DNA of 50,262 bases, from the NCBI RefSeq assembly GCF_025290915.1, contig NZ_JAOCQE010000017.1, positions 1 to 50,262 on the forward strand, given 5' to 3'. Made by a program: the position numbers and the translations under genes. Each line of letters starts with the position of its first letter. Within the stretch, counting starts at the first letter, position 1. The stretch is from Streptomyces sp. 15-116A. Its GTDB lineage: Bacteria > Actinomycetota > Actinomycetes > Streptomycetales > Streptomycetaceae. Under the pieces are notes generated by a model. It saw only the letters and a program-made list of their open reading frames with translations, searched no databases and was not told the DNA's origin. Shown one piece after another: positions 31,785-40,748 of this stretch.

Positions 31785-33122
31785 GTGAGCCAGTACATCG
31801 CGAGGCTCGGTCGGCGCTCCCCGTCCGCCCACCACCGGCTGCGGCTGCACCGCAAGCCACGCCGCGTGGCGATGCTCTCCGTGCACACCTCCCCGCTGCA
31901 CCAGCCGGGCACCGGCGACGCCGGCGGCATGAACGTCTACATCGTGGAGCTCGCGCAGCGCCTCGCCGCGATCAACATCGAGGTCGAGATCTTCACCCGC
32001 GCGACCGCCGCGGCCCTCCCTCCCACCGTCGAACTCGCCCCCGGCGTCCTCGTCCGGCACGTCGACGCCGGCCCCTACGAGGGCCTCGCCAAGGAGGACC
32101 TCCCGGCCCAGCTGTGCGCCTTCACGCACGGCGTGATGCAGGCCTGGGCGGGCCACCGCCCCGGCCACTACGACCTGGTCCACTCCCATTACTGGCTCTC
32201 CGGCCACGTCGGCTGGCTCGCCGCCCAGCGCTGGGGCGTGCCGCTCGTGCACGCCATGCACACCATGGCCAAGGTCAAGAACGCCAACCTCGCGGACGGC
32301 GACACCCCCGAGCCCGCCGCCCGCGTCATCGGCGAGACCCAGATCGTCGCCGCCGCCGACCGGCTGATCGCCAACACCGCCGAGGAGGCCGACGAACTCG
32401 TACGGCACTACGCCGCCGACCCCGCCAAGGTCGCCGTCGTCCACCCCGGCGTGAACCTCGGCCGCTTCCGCCCCGCCGACGGCCGCGCCGCCGCCCGCGC
32501 CCGCCTCGGCCTCCCGCAGGACGCGCTGATCCCGCTCTTCGCCGGCCGCATCCAGCCCCTCAAGGCACCCGACGTGCTGCTCCGCGCGGTCGCCGAGCTG
32601 CTCGCCGAGCGCCCCGAACTGCGCTCACGGCTCTGCGTTCCCGTCGTCGGCGGCCCCAGCGGCAGCGGCCTCGCCAAGCCGGAGGGGCTGCAGAAGCTCG
32701 CCGCGCGCCTCGGCATCGCCGACGTCGTGCACTTCCACCCGCCCGTCGGGCAGGAACAGCTCGCGGACTGGTTCCGCGCCGCCTCCGTCCTCGTCATGCC
32801 GTCCTACAGCGAGTCCTTCGGCCTGGTCGCCATAGAGGCGCAGGCGGCCGGAACGCCGGTGCTCGCGGCGGCCGTCGGCGGCCTGCCGGTGGCCGTGCGG
32901 GACGGGCACACCGGTTTCCTGGTGCAGGGCCACGATCCCGCCGCCTACGCGCGCGTGCTGCGCGAGTTCGCCGACAACGCGGAGCTGTCGTCCCGTATGG
33001 GCGCCGCCGCCGCCCGGCACGCGCAGTCCTTCGGCTGGGACACGGCCGCCGCCGCCACCGCCGACGTCTACACGGCCGCGACCCAGGCCCACCGCCGTCA
33101 CGTACGCTCGCACCATGGCTGA
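31785..33122 (+). CDS. mshA: D-inositol-3-phosphate glycosyltransferase MshA
   Basis: A 445-residue GT4 enzyme that joins UDP-GlcNAc to 1L-myo-inositol-1-phosphate, the first step of mycothiol biosynthesis. The N-terminal block [21 protein letters not shown] is diagnostic for MshA; the C-terminal Rossmann half has [12 protein letters not shown] and the nucleotide-sugar motif [24 protein letters not shown] 31785 is fixed by GAGGAGGA at 31770-31777; the frame is open back to 31647. It overlaps the YbjN-like gene by eight bases. Confidence 0.96.
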   Translation: MSQYIARLGRRSPSAHHRLRLHRKPRRVAMLSVHTSPLHQPGTGDAGGMNVYIVELAQRLAAINIEVEIFTRATAAALPPTVELAPGVLVRHVDAGPYEGLAKEDLPAQLCAFTHGVMQAWAGHRPGHYDLVHSHYWLSGHVGWLAAQRWGVPLVHAMHTMAKVKNANLADGDTPEPAARVIGETQIVAAADRLIANTAEEADELVRHYAADPAKVAVVHPGVNLGRFRPADGRAAARARLGLPQDALIPLFAGRIQPLKAPDVLLRAVAELLAERPELRSRLCVPVVGGPSGSGLAKPEGLQKLAARLGIADVVHFHPPVGQEQLADWFRAASVLVMPSYSESFGLVAIEAQAAGTPVLAAAVGGLPVAVRDGHTGFLVQGHDPAAYARVLREFADNAELSSRMGAAAARHAQSFGWDTAAAATADVYTAATQAHRRHVRSHHG

Positions 33123-33627
33123 CGCTAAGCACGCGGCACAGGTGATCGAGGCGGCCCTCAAGGACGCCGACCTCGAGTGGGAGAGCCCGGCACCCGGCAA
33201 CTACGTCGTCAAACTCCCCGGCACCCGCAAGCTGTCGACGACGGTCTCCCTCATCGCCGGCCGCCACTCGCTGTCGCTGAACGCCTTCGTCATCCGCCAC
33301 CCCGACGAGAACGAGTCCGGCGTCCACCGCTGGCTCCTGGAACGCAACCTCAAGCTGTACGGCGTGAGTTACGCGGTGGACCAGATGGGCGACGTCTACG
33401 TCACCGCCAAGCTGCCGCTGGCCGCCGTCACCGCCGAGGAGATCGACCGGCTCCTCGGCCAGGTCCTTCAGGCCGCGGACGGCGCCTTCAACACCCTGCT
33501 GGAACTGGGCTTCGCCTCCGCGATCCGCAAGGAGTACGAGTGGCGGGTCTCACGCGGGGAGTCGACGCGGAACCTGGAGGCGTTCGCGCACCTCACACGC
33601 CGGTCGAGCGATAGCGCCCCGGAGTGA
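33115..33627 (+). CDS. YbjN-domain protein
   Basis: A 170-residue protein with the YbjN/type III secretion chaperone-like fold: a two-layer structure with helix [17 protein letters not shown], strands [20 protein letters not shown] and [19 protein letters not shown], and a long C-terminal helix. YbjN proteins are general chaperone-like or sensory-regulation proteins. It is translationally linked to mshA by overlap and usually stays next to it in Streptomyces. The last 35 bases overlap the convergent AraC gene. Confidence 0.85.
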   Translation: MADAKHAAQVIEAALKDADLEWESPAPGNYVVKLPGTRKLSTTVSLIAGRHSLSLNAFVIRHPDENESGVHRWLLERNLKLYGVSYAVDQMGDVYVTAKLPLAAVTAEEIDRLLGQVLQAADGAFNTLLELGFASAIRKEYEWRVSRGESTRNLEAFAHLTRRSSDSAPE

Positions 33628-34411
33628 CCCCGACCAACTTGCGGAAGTGGCGGGTGAGATGGGCCTGGTCGTAGAAGCCCGTATCGAGGGCGACCTGGCT
33701 GGGGGAGCCGCCCGCCAGCAGCAGCCGGCGGGCGCGGCCGACCCGGCGGGACATCAGGTACTGGTGCGGGGCGATGCCGTAGGCGCCGCTGAACGCCCGT
33801 ACGAGATGGGCGGGATGGGCGCCGAGCAGGGCGGCGGCGTCCTTGAGGGTTAGCCCCTCCACGACGTGCTCGTCGAGCAACTCCCGTAGCTGCCGGGCGA
33901 GCACGGGATCGGGGCGGGGCGGGTGCACGGCGTCGCGGGACCGCAGATGCGCACGCAGCCGCTGCCCGACGAGCGTCAGCCGGCTCTCGGCCTCCAGCTC
34001 GTCCCCGGGCCGCAGCAGCGCGGCATGCACCTGGCCCACCCGCCGCCGCAGCAGCGGGTCGCGCAGATCGGGCTGGTCGACGGCGGCGCCGATGAGCCGG
34101 TCCTCCAGGTGGGTGGCGTCCAGGTACAGCACGCGTTTGCGGAAGCCGCCGGCGGTGGCGGGGGAGCCGTTGTGGGGGACGTGCGGCGGCAGCAGGGTCA
34201 CGGTGTCGTGCGGGGTGCCGTGCTCGTGCCGGTCGAGGTCGTAGCGCACGGCACCGTCGTCGACGATGAGGAGCGTCCAGGCGTCGTGGACGTGCATCGG
34301 ATAGGCGTACGCGGTGAAGCGGGCGTGGAACACCTCGACGACACCGGGGACACCGGGCCGCCAGGCGGAGACCTGCTGGTCGGTGGCCGGCTGCGGGCGC
34401 TTCGGGGCCAT
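33593..34411 (-). CDS. AraC-family regulator
   Basis: A 272-residue regulator: an N-terminal cupin (FTAYAYPMHVHDAWTLLIVDDGAVRYDLD, PPHVPHNG) and two C-terminal HTH motifs ([66 protein letters not shown]). It is divergent from the DUF2000 gene with 50 bases between them, the usual arrangement of AraC regulators with their target. TACGTT ends six bases before the ATG. Confidence 0.92.
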   Translation of the reverse strand: MAPKRPQPATDQQVSAWRPGVPGVVEVFHARFTAYAYPMHVHDAWTLLIVDDGAVRYDLDRHEHGTPHDTVTLLPPHVPHNGSPATAGGFRKRVLYLDATHLEDRLIGAAVDQPDLRDPLLRRRVGQVHAALLRPGDELEAESRLTLVGQRLRAHLRSRDAVHPPRPDPVLARQLRELLDEHVVEGLTLKDAAALLGAHPAHLVRAFSGAYGIAPHQYLMSRRVGRARRLLLAGGSPSQVALDTGFYDQAHLTRHFRKLVGVTPGRYRSTGV

Positions 34412-34461
34412 GCAAAGAACGTACAAGACGCACGGGTGACCGGACCGGCAGTCTCGCCGCC

Positions 34462-34878
34462 ATGAGCACACGCTTCGACACGAAGATCGCCGTCCTGCTG
34501 CGCGACGACCTGGAGACCTGGCAGCGCCTGAACGTCACCGCGTTCCTGGTCAGCGGCTTCGGCACCCGGCTGCCCGAGGTGATCGGAGAACCGTACGAGG
34601 ACGCGGACGGCGTCCCCTACCTGCCGATGTTCCGCCAGCCGGTGCTGGTCTTCGAGGGCACGAAGGAGAACCTGACGACCGCCCACGCGAAGGCCCTCGC
34701 CCGCGCCCTCCCCGTCGCGCTCTTCACCGGCGACCTTTTCACGACGGGCAACGACACGGACAACCGCGCGGCGGTACGTGCGGTGGGGACGGCGGGCCTC
34801 GACCTGGTGGGCCTGGCGGTCTACGGCCCGAGGAACGCGGTCGACAAGATCCTGAAGGGCACCCGCATGCACCCGTGA
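34462..34878 (+). CDS. DUF2000 protein
   Basis: A 138-residue protein matching DUF2000: TKIAVLLRDDLETWQRLNVTAFLVSG at the start and KALARALPVALFTGDLFTTGNDTDNRAAV later. Members resemble peptidyl-tRNA hydrolase-fold proteins, function unknown. Divergence from the AraC gene suggests it is that regulator's target. Confidence 0.85.
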   Translation: MSTRFDTKIAVLLRDDLETWQRLNVTAFLVSGFGTRLPEVIGEPYEDADGVPYLPMFRQPVLVFEGTKENLTTAHAKALARALPVALFTGDLFTTGNDTDNRAAVRAVGTAGLDLVGLAVYGPRNAVDKILKGTRMHP

Positions 34879-34890
34879 GACCCTGAGGCC

Positions 34891-35433
34891 ATGCCCCGCC
34901 CGCTGCTCTTCCTGGACGTGGACGGCCCGCTCCTGCCGTTCGGCGAGCCGACGCGGGGACGTCGTGCGGACGGCGCGGGACCTGGTGCGTACGGCGGGGG
35001 ACCCGGTACGTACGGCGCGGCACCCGGTGTGTACGGCGGGGACAACCCCCTCCTGCGCCGCCTCGACCCGGCCCTCGGCCCTCGTCTCCTCGCCCTGGAC
35101 TGCGACCTGGTCTGGGCGACGACCTGGTCCGACGAGGCGAACACCACGCTCGCCCCACTGCTCGGCCTGCCACCGCTCCCGGTGGTGGACTTCCCGGAGG
35201 AGCCGACCCCCGTGCCCCGAGGTGTCCACTGGAAGACCCGCGCGCTGTCGGAGCGGGCGGGCCACCGCCCCTTCATCTGGCTGGACGACGAGATCAGCGA
35301 CATGGACCGCACATGGACAACCGCGGCCCACCCGGCCCCGACCCTGCTGCTGCGGGTGGACCCGGCGCGGGGCGTGACGGAGGCGGACTTCAGGGCGATG
35401 GGGGAGTGGCTGCTGCGCCTACAGGCAGGCTGA
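34891..35433 (+). CDS. HAD-like protein with tandem-repeat insertion
   Basis: A 180-residue protein beginning PLLFLDVDGPLLPF (HAD motif I, Asp9 and Asp11) with later WATTWSDEAN (motif II region) and WLDDEISDMD (motif IV). No clear motif III Lys is seen, other than KTRAL. Between motif I and the rest, three in-frame heptads GPGAYGG, GPGTYGA and APGVYGG form a flexible insertion. It starts 12 bases after the DUF2000 stop and is probably cotranscribed. Its 3' end overlaps the HNH gene by 15 bases. Confidence 0.75.
   Translation: MPRPLLFLDVDGPLLPFGEPTRGRRADGAGPGAYGGGPGTYGAAPGVYGGDNPLLRRLDPALGPRLLALDCDLVWATTWSDEANTTLAPLLGLPPLPVVDFPEEPTPVPRGVHWKTRALSERAGHRPFIWLDDEISDMDRTWTTAAHPAPTLLLRVDPARGVTEADFRAMGEWLLRLQAG
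34978..35040 (+). repeat. In-frame 21-bp tandem repeat, three copies
   Basis: Three 21-bp units (34978, 34999, 35020) sharing the core CCGGT-GTACGGCG encode seven-residue Gly/Pro/Tyr repeats inside the HAD-like gene. Confidence 0.85.
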
Positions 35434-36333
35434 CGCCGGGCCGGTACCGGCTGGCCGGGGATCCCCGTGGAAGACCTGGACGGCATGCCACTCGCGGTGC
35501 GCCGCGGCCACGGGCTCGACGCCCGGCTGGGGCCCGATGACCGGCCGCCCGGAGAGCGAGACGACATGGGCCCGGGCGGCGTCACTGTGCCCGACGAAGC
35601 GCTGTGAGACGACGATGCGGTGCCCCTCACCGATGCCGAGGACGCCCTTGTCGAACAGCTTGTGGTGCAGTGAGCACAGGCACAGCCCGTTGTCGATCTC
35701 GTCCGGCCCGCCGAAGGCCCACCAGCGCACATGCGCCGCCTCCAGCCCGACCGGCACCGCCCCGAGCCGCCCGTCGTAGCCGCAGAAGGCGCACCGGTAC
35801 TCGTACGCGGTGAGCACCAGCTCCCGCATCCGACCGTCCCGCTGCTGCCTGCGCGCGCCCGGGAGTTGCTCGACCTCCGACGGTTCCAGCACCAGCCCCA
35901 CGGCTTCGCACAGGTCGGGGTGGAGCGAGGGCGGGAAGTTCGCGTCGAGCACCGCACGCGCCATCCGCCCGAGCAGCGCGGGCTCCCTCCGCAACGCCGC
36001 CCGCAGATCGGGCGCGAGCCGCCCGGCAGCCCGGGTCGCCCGCAACTCGCGCACCCCGGTACCGGGACTGCCGGAACCGCGATCGCTGCGCACCTCCCAC
36101 ACCCCGTCACTGACCAGGTGGTGAAACGGATAGGCGGGCGTGGTGGGCCGGTTCGGCCCGTACTCGTCCAGCAGCCGCTTCAGATCCCCCTCGACCGCGC
36201 TGTACGCCAATGGGCTGTCGCCGTCCCGCTGGAACCGCCCCAGCGCGTACAACAGCAGCAGCGGCTTGTGCGGAGCCCGCACCCCACTGCGGCTCCACTG
36301 CCTCAACTCCGCCGCGCGCTCTACCCAGTCCAC
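35419..36333 (-). CDS. HNH restriction endonuclease, phosphorothioate-DNA-binding type
   Basis: A 304-residue protein. The N-terminal half (VDWVERAAELRQW, RAPHKPLLLLYALG, YPFHHLVSDGVW) matches the sulfur-binding domain of ScoMcrA/SprMcrA-type enzymes that recognise phosphorothioate-modified DNA. The C-terminal half is an HNH nuclease with zinc pair CAFC (181-184), His201 and NGLCLCSLHH (215-224). Such type IV enzymes cut DNA made by Dnd systems. No dnd genes are in the window, as expected of a defence enzyme. GTG 36333 is preferred because TAGCAT lies eight bases upstream and the homologous sequence begins there. Confidence 0.85.
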   Translation of the reverse strand: MDWVERAAELRQWSRSGVRAPHKPLLLLYALGRFQRDGDSPLAYSAVEGDLKRLLDEYGPNRPTTPAYPFHHLVSDGVWEVRSDRGSGSPGTGVRELRATRAAGRLAPDLRAALRREPALLGRMARAVLDANFPPSLHPDLCEAVGLVLEPSEVEQLPGARRQQRDGRMRELVLTAYEYRCAFCGYDGRLGAVPVGLEAAHVRWWAFGGPDEIDNGLCLCSLHHKLFDKGVLGIGEGHRIVVSQRFVGHSDAARAHVVSLSGRPVIGPQPGVEPVAAAHREWHAVQVFHGDPRPAGTGPASACL

Positions 36334-36555
36334 GACGGGCGATGCTAGCCGCGTGACCGCACACGCGGCCCCGCGTCCGCCCACCCGATCCGCGCCTGCC
36401 TCACGCCTCCAGCTCCCCGGGGCGACCACCCCGACTGCCCACCACCTCAGAAACGCCAGCTCAAGCCGGGTATGAGGTTCACCCCCCGGCTCCTTACGGT
36501 TTCCCGCACGCCTGCCTGCGGACCACCACAGTGCCGCCTCGTCCCGCGCTCACGG

Positions 36556-37977
36556 TTACCCGCTGCGCCAGGCGCCCAGCAGTTCCTCCGGGCCGTACAC
36601 CGCCTGGAGACCGGAACAGTCGACCCCGCTGCGGGACACCGCCACCAGCGGTACCGGCTCGTCCGTGATCGCGGCCCGGTGTTTCTGCAGTGCGGCCAGG
36701 TCGTGGCTGTCGAAGGCGGAGTTCTCCAGCCACTTGATCGAGCCGAGGAAGTGCAGTTCCTTGGCGACCGGCTGCCGGTCGGCGCCCACCAGGTCGATCT
36801 CGACATCGTTGCTGCGGGTCCAGTACCCGCCGATCGCCGGGGCGGCGGGCAGAAGCCCGTCCGGCAGGAGGCGGGCGAGGGATTCCCGGACGAGGGGTTC
36901 GATCGCGCGCCCCCGCCAGCTCGTCCACTGCTCCTTGATCCGGGCCAGCGTGAGATCTCCCCGCATCCGCTCGATCTCCGCCATGTGCGGATCGAGGAAC
37001 GCGAGCCAGAAACGGAGGTACGGGTCGGCCACGCGGTAGCGGCGCTCCTTCGACGGCCTCAGCGAGAGGGGCAGTTCGGCGGCCACGACCCTTTTCCCGG
37101 TCAGGACGTCGGTGGCTCGGGTGAGAGTGGTGTGGGAGATGCCGCCCGCGGCGCGCGCGATGTTGGTGAAGGTTCTCTCCCCGCTTCCGATGGCGCGCAG
37201 GACCTCCCTGCTCATCGCCTGCGGCGGGAACTCCGCGGCCAGCGACCGCTCGGCGGAGACCAGCAGTGCCGAGATCGGGTTGTCGAGCGAGTCGCGGAGG
37301 AACTCCCAGAGGTCCGCTCCGGGCCGCCACTCCGCGCAGATCAGAGGCAGGCCGCCGGTGATCAGGGCGGCGTCGAAGGCTGCCGCCGGCTCGAGCCCGA
37401 GCAGCTCGCCGATGTCCGCCGGGTCCAGCGGCCCCACGACCATCTCGCGGCCCCGCTGGTGGAAGGGGCGGTCGTAGCTGTTCAGCGCCTCCATCATCGA
37501 CAGGTCGGAGCCGACCAGGAGAAGCAGCACCGGTTTGCGGCTGAGCAGGCGGTCCCACGCCCGCTGGAGCATGCCCTCGAAGGCGTCGATGCGGTTCATG
37601 AGGTAGGGCACCTCATCGATGACGACGACGCTCGGGCGGTCGTCGGGAAGGATCTCCGCGAGCAGCCGGAACGCCGCGTTCCACTGCGCCGGGCTCTCCT
37701 CGGAGAACAGCTCCCGCTCAGGGAGGGTGGACCTGGCGACGGCATCGAGCAGCTCCGCCAGCTCGTCCTCCGCCGAGCCACCCGCGGCGGTGAAGAACAG
37801 ATACGGCACCTCGGCGCGCCGAAGAAACTCCTCGACAAGACTGGACTTACCGACCCGCCTGCGCCCACGCATGAGGATGCACTGCCCCGGCTTCGCCGAC
37901 CCCAGGGCGTCCCGAACCGTCTGCAAGGCATGGCCGAGAAACCGCAGCTCCCGCTTCCGCCCGATGAAGCGCCGCAC
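36556..37977 (-). CDS. AAA ATPase with DUF234-type C-terminus
   Basis: A 473-residue protein: FIGRKRELRFLGHAL, Walker A GRRRVGKSS (38-46), Walker B VVVIDEVPYL, a winged helix (FTNIARAAGGISHTTLTRATDVL) and a C-terminal DUF234 domain with DVEIDLVGAD and KELHFLGSIKW, a PD-(D/E)xK-like nuclease pattern. Members are poorly characterised STAND-like NTPases found in archaea and bacteria and often horizontally spread. GTG 37977 fits GGGAGG seven bases upstream; the TTG at 37983 is too close to it. Function unknown; defence is one possibility. Confidence 0.82.
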   Translation of the reverse strand: MRRFIGRKRELRFLGHALQTVRDALGSAKPGQCILMRGRRRVGKSSLVEEFLRRAEVPYLFFTAAGGSAEDELAELLDAVARSTLPERELFSEESPAQWNAAFRLLAEILPDDRPSVVVIDEVPYLMNRIDAFEGMLQRAWDRLLSRKPVLLLLVGSDLSMMEALNSYDRPFHQRGREMVVGPLDPADIGELLGLEPAAAFDAALITGGLPLICAEWRPGADLWEFLRDSLDNPISALLVSAERSLAAEFPPQAMSREVLRAIGSGERTFTNIARAAGGISHTTLTRATDVLTGKRVVAAELPLSLRPSKERRYRVADPYLRFWLAFLDPHMAEIERMRGDLTLARIKEQWTSWRGRAIEPLVRESLARLLPDGLLPAAPAIGGYWTRSNDVEIDLVGADRQPVAKELHFLGSIKWLENSAFDSHDLAALQKHRAAITDEPVPLVAVSRSGVDCSGLQAVYGPEELLGAWRSG

Positions 37978-37997
37978 GGACAACCTCCCACCGGTGA

Positions 37998-38032
37998 TGG
38001 TATCGGCACCGATACTATCTCCAGCGATACCA
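37998..38032. promoter_or_regulatory. GATAC inverted repeats upstream of the AAA ATPase gene
   Basis: TGGTATCG (37998-38005) is inverted as CGATACCA (38025-38032), and GTATCGG-CA-CCGATAC (38000-38015) is a second perfect palindrome inside it. Three GATAC half-sites lie within 35 bp, and TAGTAT on the minus strand between them could be a -10. This looks like an operator 21 bp before the ATPase start. Confidence 0.55.
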
Positions 38033-38113
38033 TTCAGACTTGGGTGCTGGCGCTCGGGGAGGGCGCGGTTTCATCGCTCTGACGGTCCGAAGGCGGTACG
38101 GAGGCAGCGAAAA

Positions 38114-38148
38114 GCCCCCTACCGGCGGAGAAAGCGCAGGCAGGGGGC
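38114..38148 (-). terminator. Rho-independent terminator of gpmA
   Basis: GCCCCCT (38114-38120) pairs with AGGGGGC (38142-38148). Read on the minus strand the stem is followed by TTTT, a proper intrinsic terminator 15 bases past the gpmA stop. Confidence 0.8.
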
Positions 38149-38162
38149 CTGTTCGGTAGGAC

Positions 38163-38924
38163 TTACTTCTTCTTGCCCTGGTTCTTCACGGCCTCGATCG
38201 CCGCTGCCGCCGCCTCCGGGTCGAGGTACGTGCCGCCGGGGTTGACCGGCTTGAAGTCCGCGTCCAGTTCGTAGGACAGCGGGATGCCCGTCGGAATGTT
38301 CAGGCCCGCGATGTCCTCGTCCGAGATGCCGTCCAGGTGCTTGACCAGGGCGCGCAGGCTGTTGCCGTGGGCGGCGATCAGGACCGTGCGGCCGGTGAGC
38401 AGGTCGGGGACGATGGCGTCGAACCAGTAGGGGAGCATCCGGACGACGACGTCCTTCAGGCACTCCGTCTGCGGGCGCAGCTCCGGCGGGAGCGTCGCGT
38501 AGCGCGGGTCGGAGAACTGGGAGTACTCGGCGTCACGGGGCAGCGGCGGCGGCGGGGTGTCGTAGGAGCGGCGCCACAGCATGAACTGCTCCTCGCCGAA
38601 CTCCGCGAGCGTCTGCGCCTTGTCCTTGCCCTGCAGGGCACCGTAGTGGCGCTCGTTCAGACGCCAGCTGCGGTGGACCGGGATCCAGAGGCGGTCGGCG
38701 GACTCCAGGGCGAGCTGCGCGGTGCGGATCGCGCGCTTCTGGAGGGACGTGTGGACCACGTCAGGAAGCAGGCCGGCGTCCTTGAGCAGCTCGCCGCCGC
38801 GCGTCGCCTCCTTCTCGCCCTTCGCGGTGAGGTTGACGTCCACCCAGCCGGTGAACAGGTTCTTCTCGTTCCACTCGCTCTCGCCGTGGCGGAGGAGGAT
38901 CAGCTTGTACGGTGCGTCGGCCAT
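38163..38924 (-). CDS. gpmA: 2,3-bisphosphoglycerate-dependent phosphoglycerate mutase
   Basis: A 253-residue dPGM of glycolysis, interconverting 3- and 2-phosphoglycerate. The phospho-histidine motif LRHGESEWN (His13), the block [14 protein letters not shown] and the second catalytic His in [17 protein letters not shown] are all present. The C-terminus ends KNQGKKK. TACGCT ends seven bases before the ATG (leaderless). Confidence 0.97.
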   Translation of the reverse strand: MADAPYKLILLRHGESEWNEKNLFTGWVDVNLTAKGEKEATRGGELLKDAGLLPDVVHTSLQKRAIRTAQLALESADRLWIPVHRSWRLNERHYGALQGKDKAQTLAEFGEEQFMLWRRSYDTPPPPLPRDAEYSQFSDPRYATLPPELRPQTECLKDVVVRMLPYWFDAIVPDLLTGRTVLIAAHGNSLRALVKHLDGISDEDIAGLNIPTGIPLSYELDADFKPVNPGGTYLDPEAAAAAIEAVKNQGKKK

Positions 38925-39074
38925 GGGGCCGAGCGTAATCGACGGCCGGTGCCCGCCGCGCGGCCCGCCCGGTGGGCGGACGCTTGATGGGATCTGTTAA
39001 TTGAGTGGTCCCTCCGTGCCCTCACTTCGTAAGTTGTGCCTGCCGTTCCAGCCGCTTACATCCCGGGGGGTCCC

Positions 39075-40340
39075 ATGTCTGCCGTCGTCCGTGCGAGACG
39101 CGCCGTCCGCGAGACCGTCTCCGGGCTGCCCCCGGCGTTCTGGTGGCTGTGGACCAGCACCCTCGTCAACCGCCTCGGTGCCTTCGTCGCCACCTTCATG
39201 GCGCTGTACCTCACCCTGGACCGCGGCTACTCCGCCACCTACGCCGGTCTCGTCGCCGCACTGCACGGGCTCGGCGGGGTCATCTCCTCCCTCGGCGCCG
39301 GTGTGATGACCGACCGGCTCGGGCGGCGGCCCACGCTGCTCGTCGCGCAGGCGTCCACCGCCGTGTCCGTGGCGGCGCTCGGCTTCGTGCACCACCCCGT
39401 CGCCATCGCCGCCGTCGCCTTCCTCGTCGGGATGGCCTCCAACGCCTCCCGGCCCGCCGTGCAGGCGATGATGGCGGACATCGTGCGGCCCGAGGACCGT
39501 ATCCGCGCCTTCTCCCTCAACTACTGGGCCATCAACCTCGGCTTCGCCGTCTCCTCCATGGCCGCCGGTTTCATCGCCGAGTACAGCTACCTCGCCGGGT
39601 TCCTCATCGAGGCCGCGATGACGATGGTCTGCGCGATCGTCGTCTTCGTGAAGCTGCCCGAGTCCCGGCCCGAGCGCAGCGCCGAGGCCGCGGCGAAGGA
39701 GAGCTCCGTCTCGCTGGTCACCGTGCTGCGCGACGGGCGGTTCATGAGCGTCGTCGGCCTGTCCTTCCTCATCGCGCTGATCTTCCAGCAGGCCTCGGTC
39801 GGGCTGCCGGTCGCAATGGGTGAGGCCGGGTTCACCCCGGCCGACTACGGAATGGCCGTCGCCGTCAACGGTGTGCTGATCGTCGCGCTGCAGATCCCGG
39901 TGACCCGGTTCATCCAGCACCGCGACCCCGGGCGGCTGCTGGTCATCTCCTCCGTCCTCGCCGGGTACGGCTTCGGCCTCACCGCCTTCGCCGGATCCGT
40001 CGGCGTCTTCGCCCTCACCGTGTGCGTGTGGACCCTCGCCGAGATCGTCAACGCGCCGACCCAGACCGGACTCGTCGTACGGCTCTCCCCGGTGCACGGA
40101 CGCGGCCGCTACCAGGGCATGTACACCATGTCCTGGTCGGTCGCCGCCCTCGTCGCCCCGCTGATGTCGGGCTTCGTCATCGACCGCCTGGGCGCCGAGT
40201 GGCTGTGGGCGGCCTGCGCCGTCATCGGCACGGTGGCCGGCCTCGGGTACGCCCTGCTGATGCGCCGCCTGCCCGCCGAGGAACCGGCGGCAGGCGCCGC
40301 CAAGGAGCAGACGGTACGACCCGAGGTCACCGCGACCTGA
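39075..40340 (+). CDS. MFS transporter
   Basis: A 421-residue major facilitator with about 12 helices. The loop 2-3 motif GVMTDRLGRRPTLL and its counterpart GFVIDRLGAEW in the second half are typical of drug/proton antiporters of the DHA1 group. Substrate unknown. ATG 39075 has GGGGGG just upstream; the longer frame from 39036 lacks a site. It converges with the DUF4242 gene, 18 bases apart. Confidence 0.9.
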   Translation: MSAVVRARRAVRETVSGLPPAFWWLWTSTLVNRLGAFVATFMALYLTLDRGYSATYAGLVAALHGLGGVISSLGAGVMTDRLGRRPTLLVAQASTAVSVAALGFVHHPVAIAAVAFLVGMASNASRPAVQAMMADIVRPEDRIRAFSLNYWAINLGFAVSSMAAGFIAEYSYLAGFLIEAAMTMVCAIVVFVKLPESRPERSAEAAAKESSVSLVTVLRDGRFMSVVGLSFLIALIFQQASVGLPVAMGEAGFTPADYGMAVAVNGVLIVALQIPVTRFIQHRDPGRLLVISSVLAGYGFGLTAFAGSVGVFALTVCVWTLAEIVNAPTQTGLVVRLSPVHGRGRYQGMYTMSWSVAALVAPLMSGFVIDRLGAEWLWAACAVIGTVAGLGYALLMRRLPAEEPAAGAAKEQTVRPEVTAT

Positions 40341-40358
40341 ACGAGCCCGGGGATCCGC

Positions 40359-40610
40359 TCACAGCGACAACGGCACCGGGTGGATCTCGTCGGGCAGCCG
40401 GCCGCTGGTGCGCTCGTGAACGCGCTGAACCGCATCGGCGGACGGCCCGTCGGTGAGGCAGTACACCGTGCCGGACTCCGGGTCGGCCCAGACGTGCTGG
40501 AACCGGACGCCCATTTCCTCCTCCAGCTCGGCCTCGGCCTTCATCGCCTCCCTGAGCTGGTCCTCCGTGATGCCCTGAGCGCCGTGGTGGACATCCATGA
40601 ACTGCGTCAT
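40359..40610 (-). CDS. DUF4242 small protein, SCO4226-type nickel-binding
   Basis: An 83-residue ferredoxin-like-fold protein: FMDVHHGAQGITEDQL, HVWADPESGTVYCLTDGPSADAVQRVHERTSGRLPDEI. It closely resembles S. coelicolor SCO4226, a small dimeric nickel-binding protein of known structure, and lies in the same place near phoU. His and Cys residues (HH at 8-9, Cys52 area) are candidate metal ligands. A nickel role fits the presence of nur 33 kb away but is inference. Confidence 0.82.
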   Translation of the reverse strand: MTQFMDVHHGAQGITEDQLREAMKAEAELEEEMGVRFQHVWADPESGTVYCLTDGPSADAVQRVHERTSGRLPDEIHPVPLSL

Positions 40611-40685
40611 GGCTCGCGCCTCCTTCTCGTCCCCGCTGTGGCATCCGCTCCTTCCATCTTCGTCCCGTACGGTGCCCACGGCATG

Positions 40686-40724
40686 CCGAAGGACCCCGGC
40701 GATCACATCGCCGGGGTCCTTCGG
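40686..40724 (-). terminator. Perfect 18-bp hairpin terminator
   Basis: Bases 40686-40703 pair with 40707-40724 without mismatch around a three-base loop CAC (stem starts CCGAAGGACCCC). It is the strongest hairpin in the window, 25 bases after the stop of the Cys-rich mini-gene. Confidence 0.85.
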
Positions 40725-40748
40725 GTTCGTGGTGAGAGCCCTGCCGCG

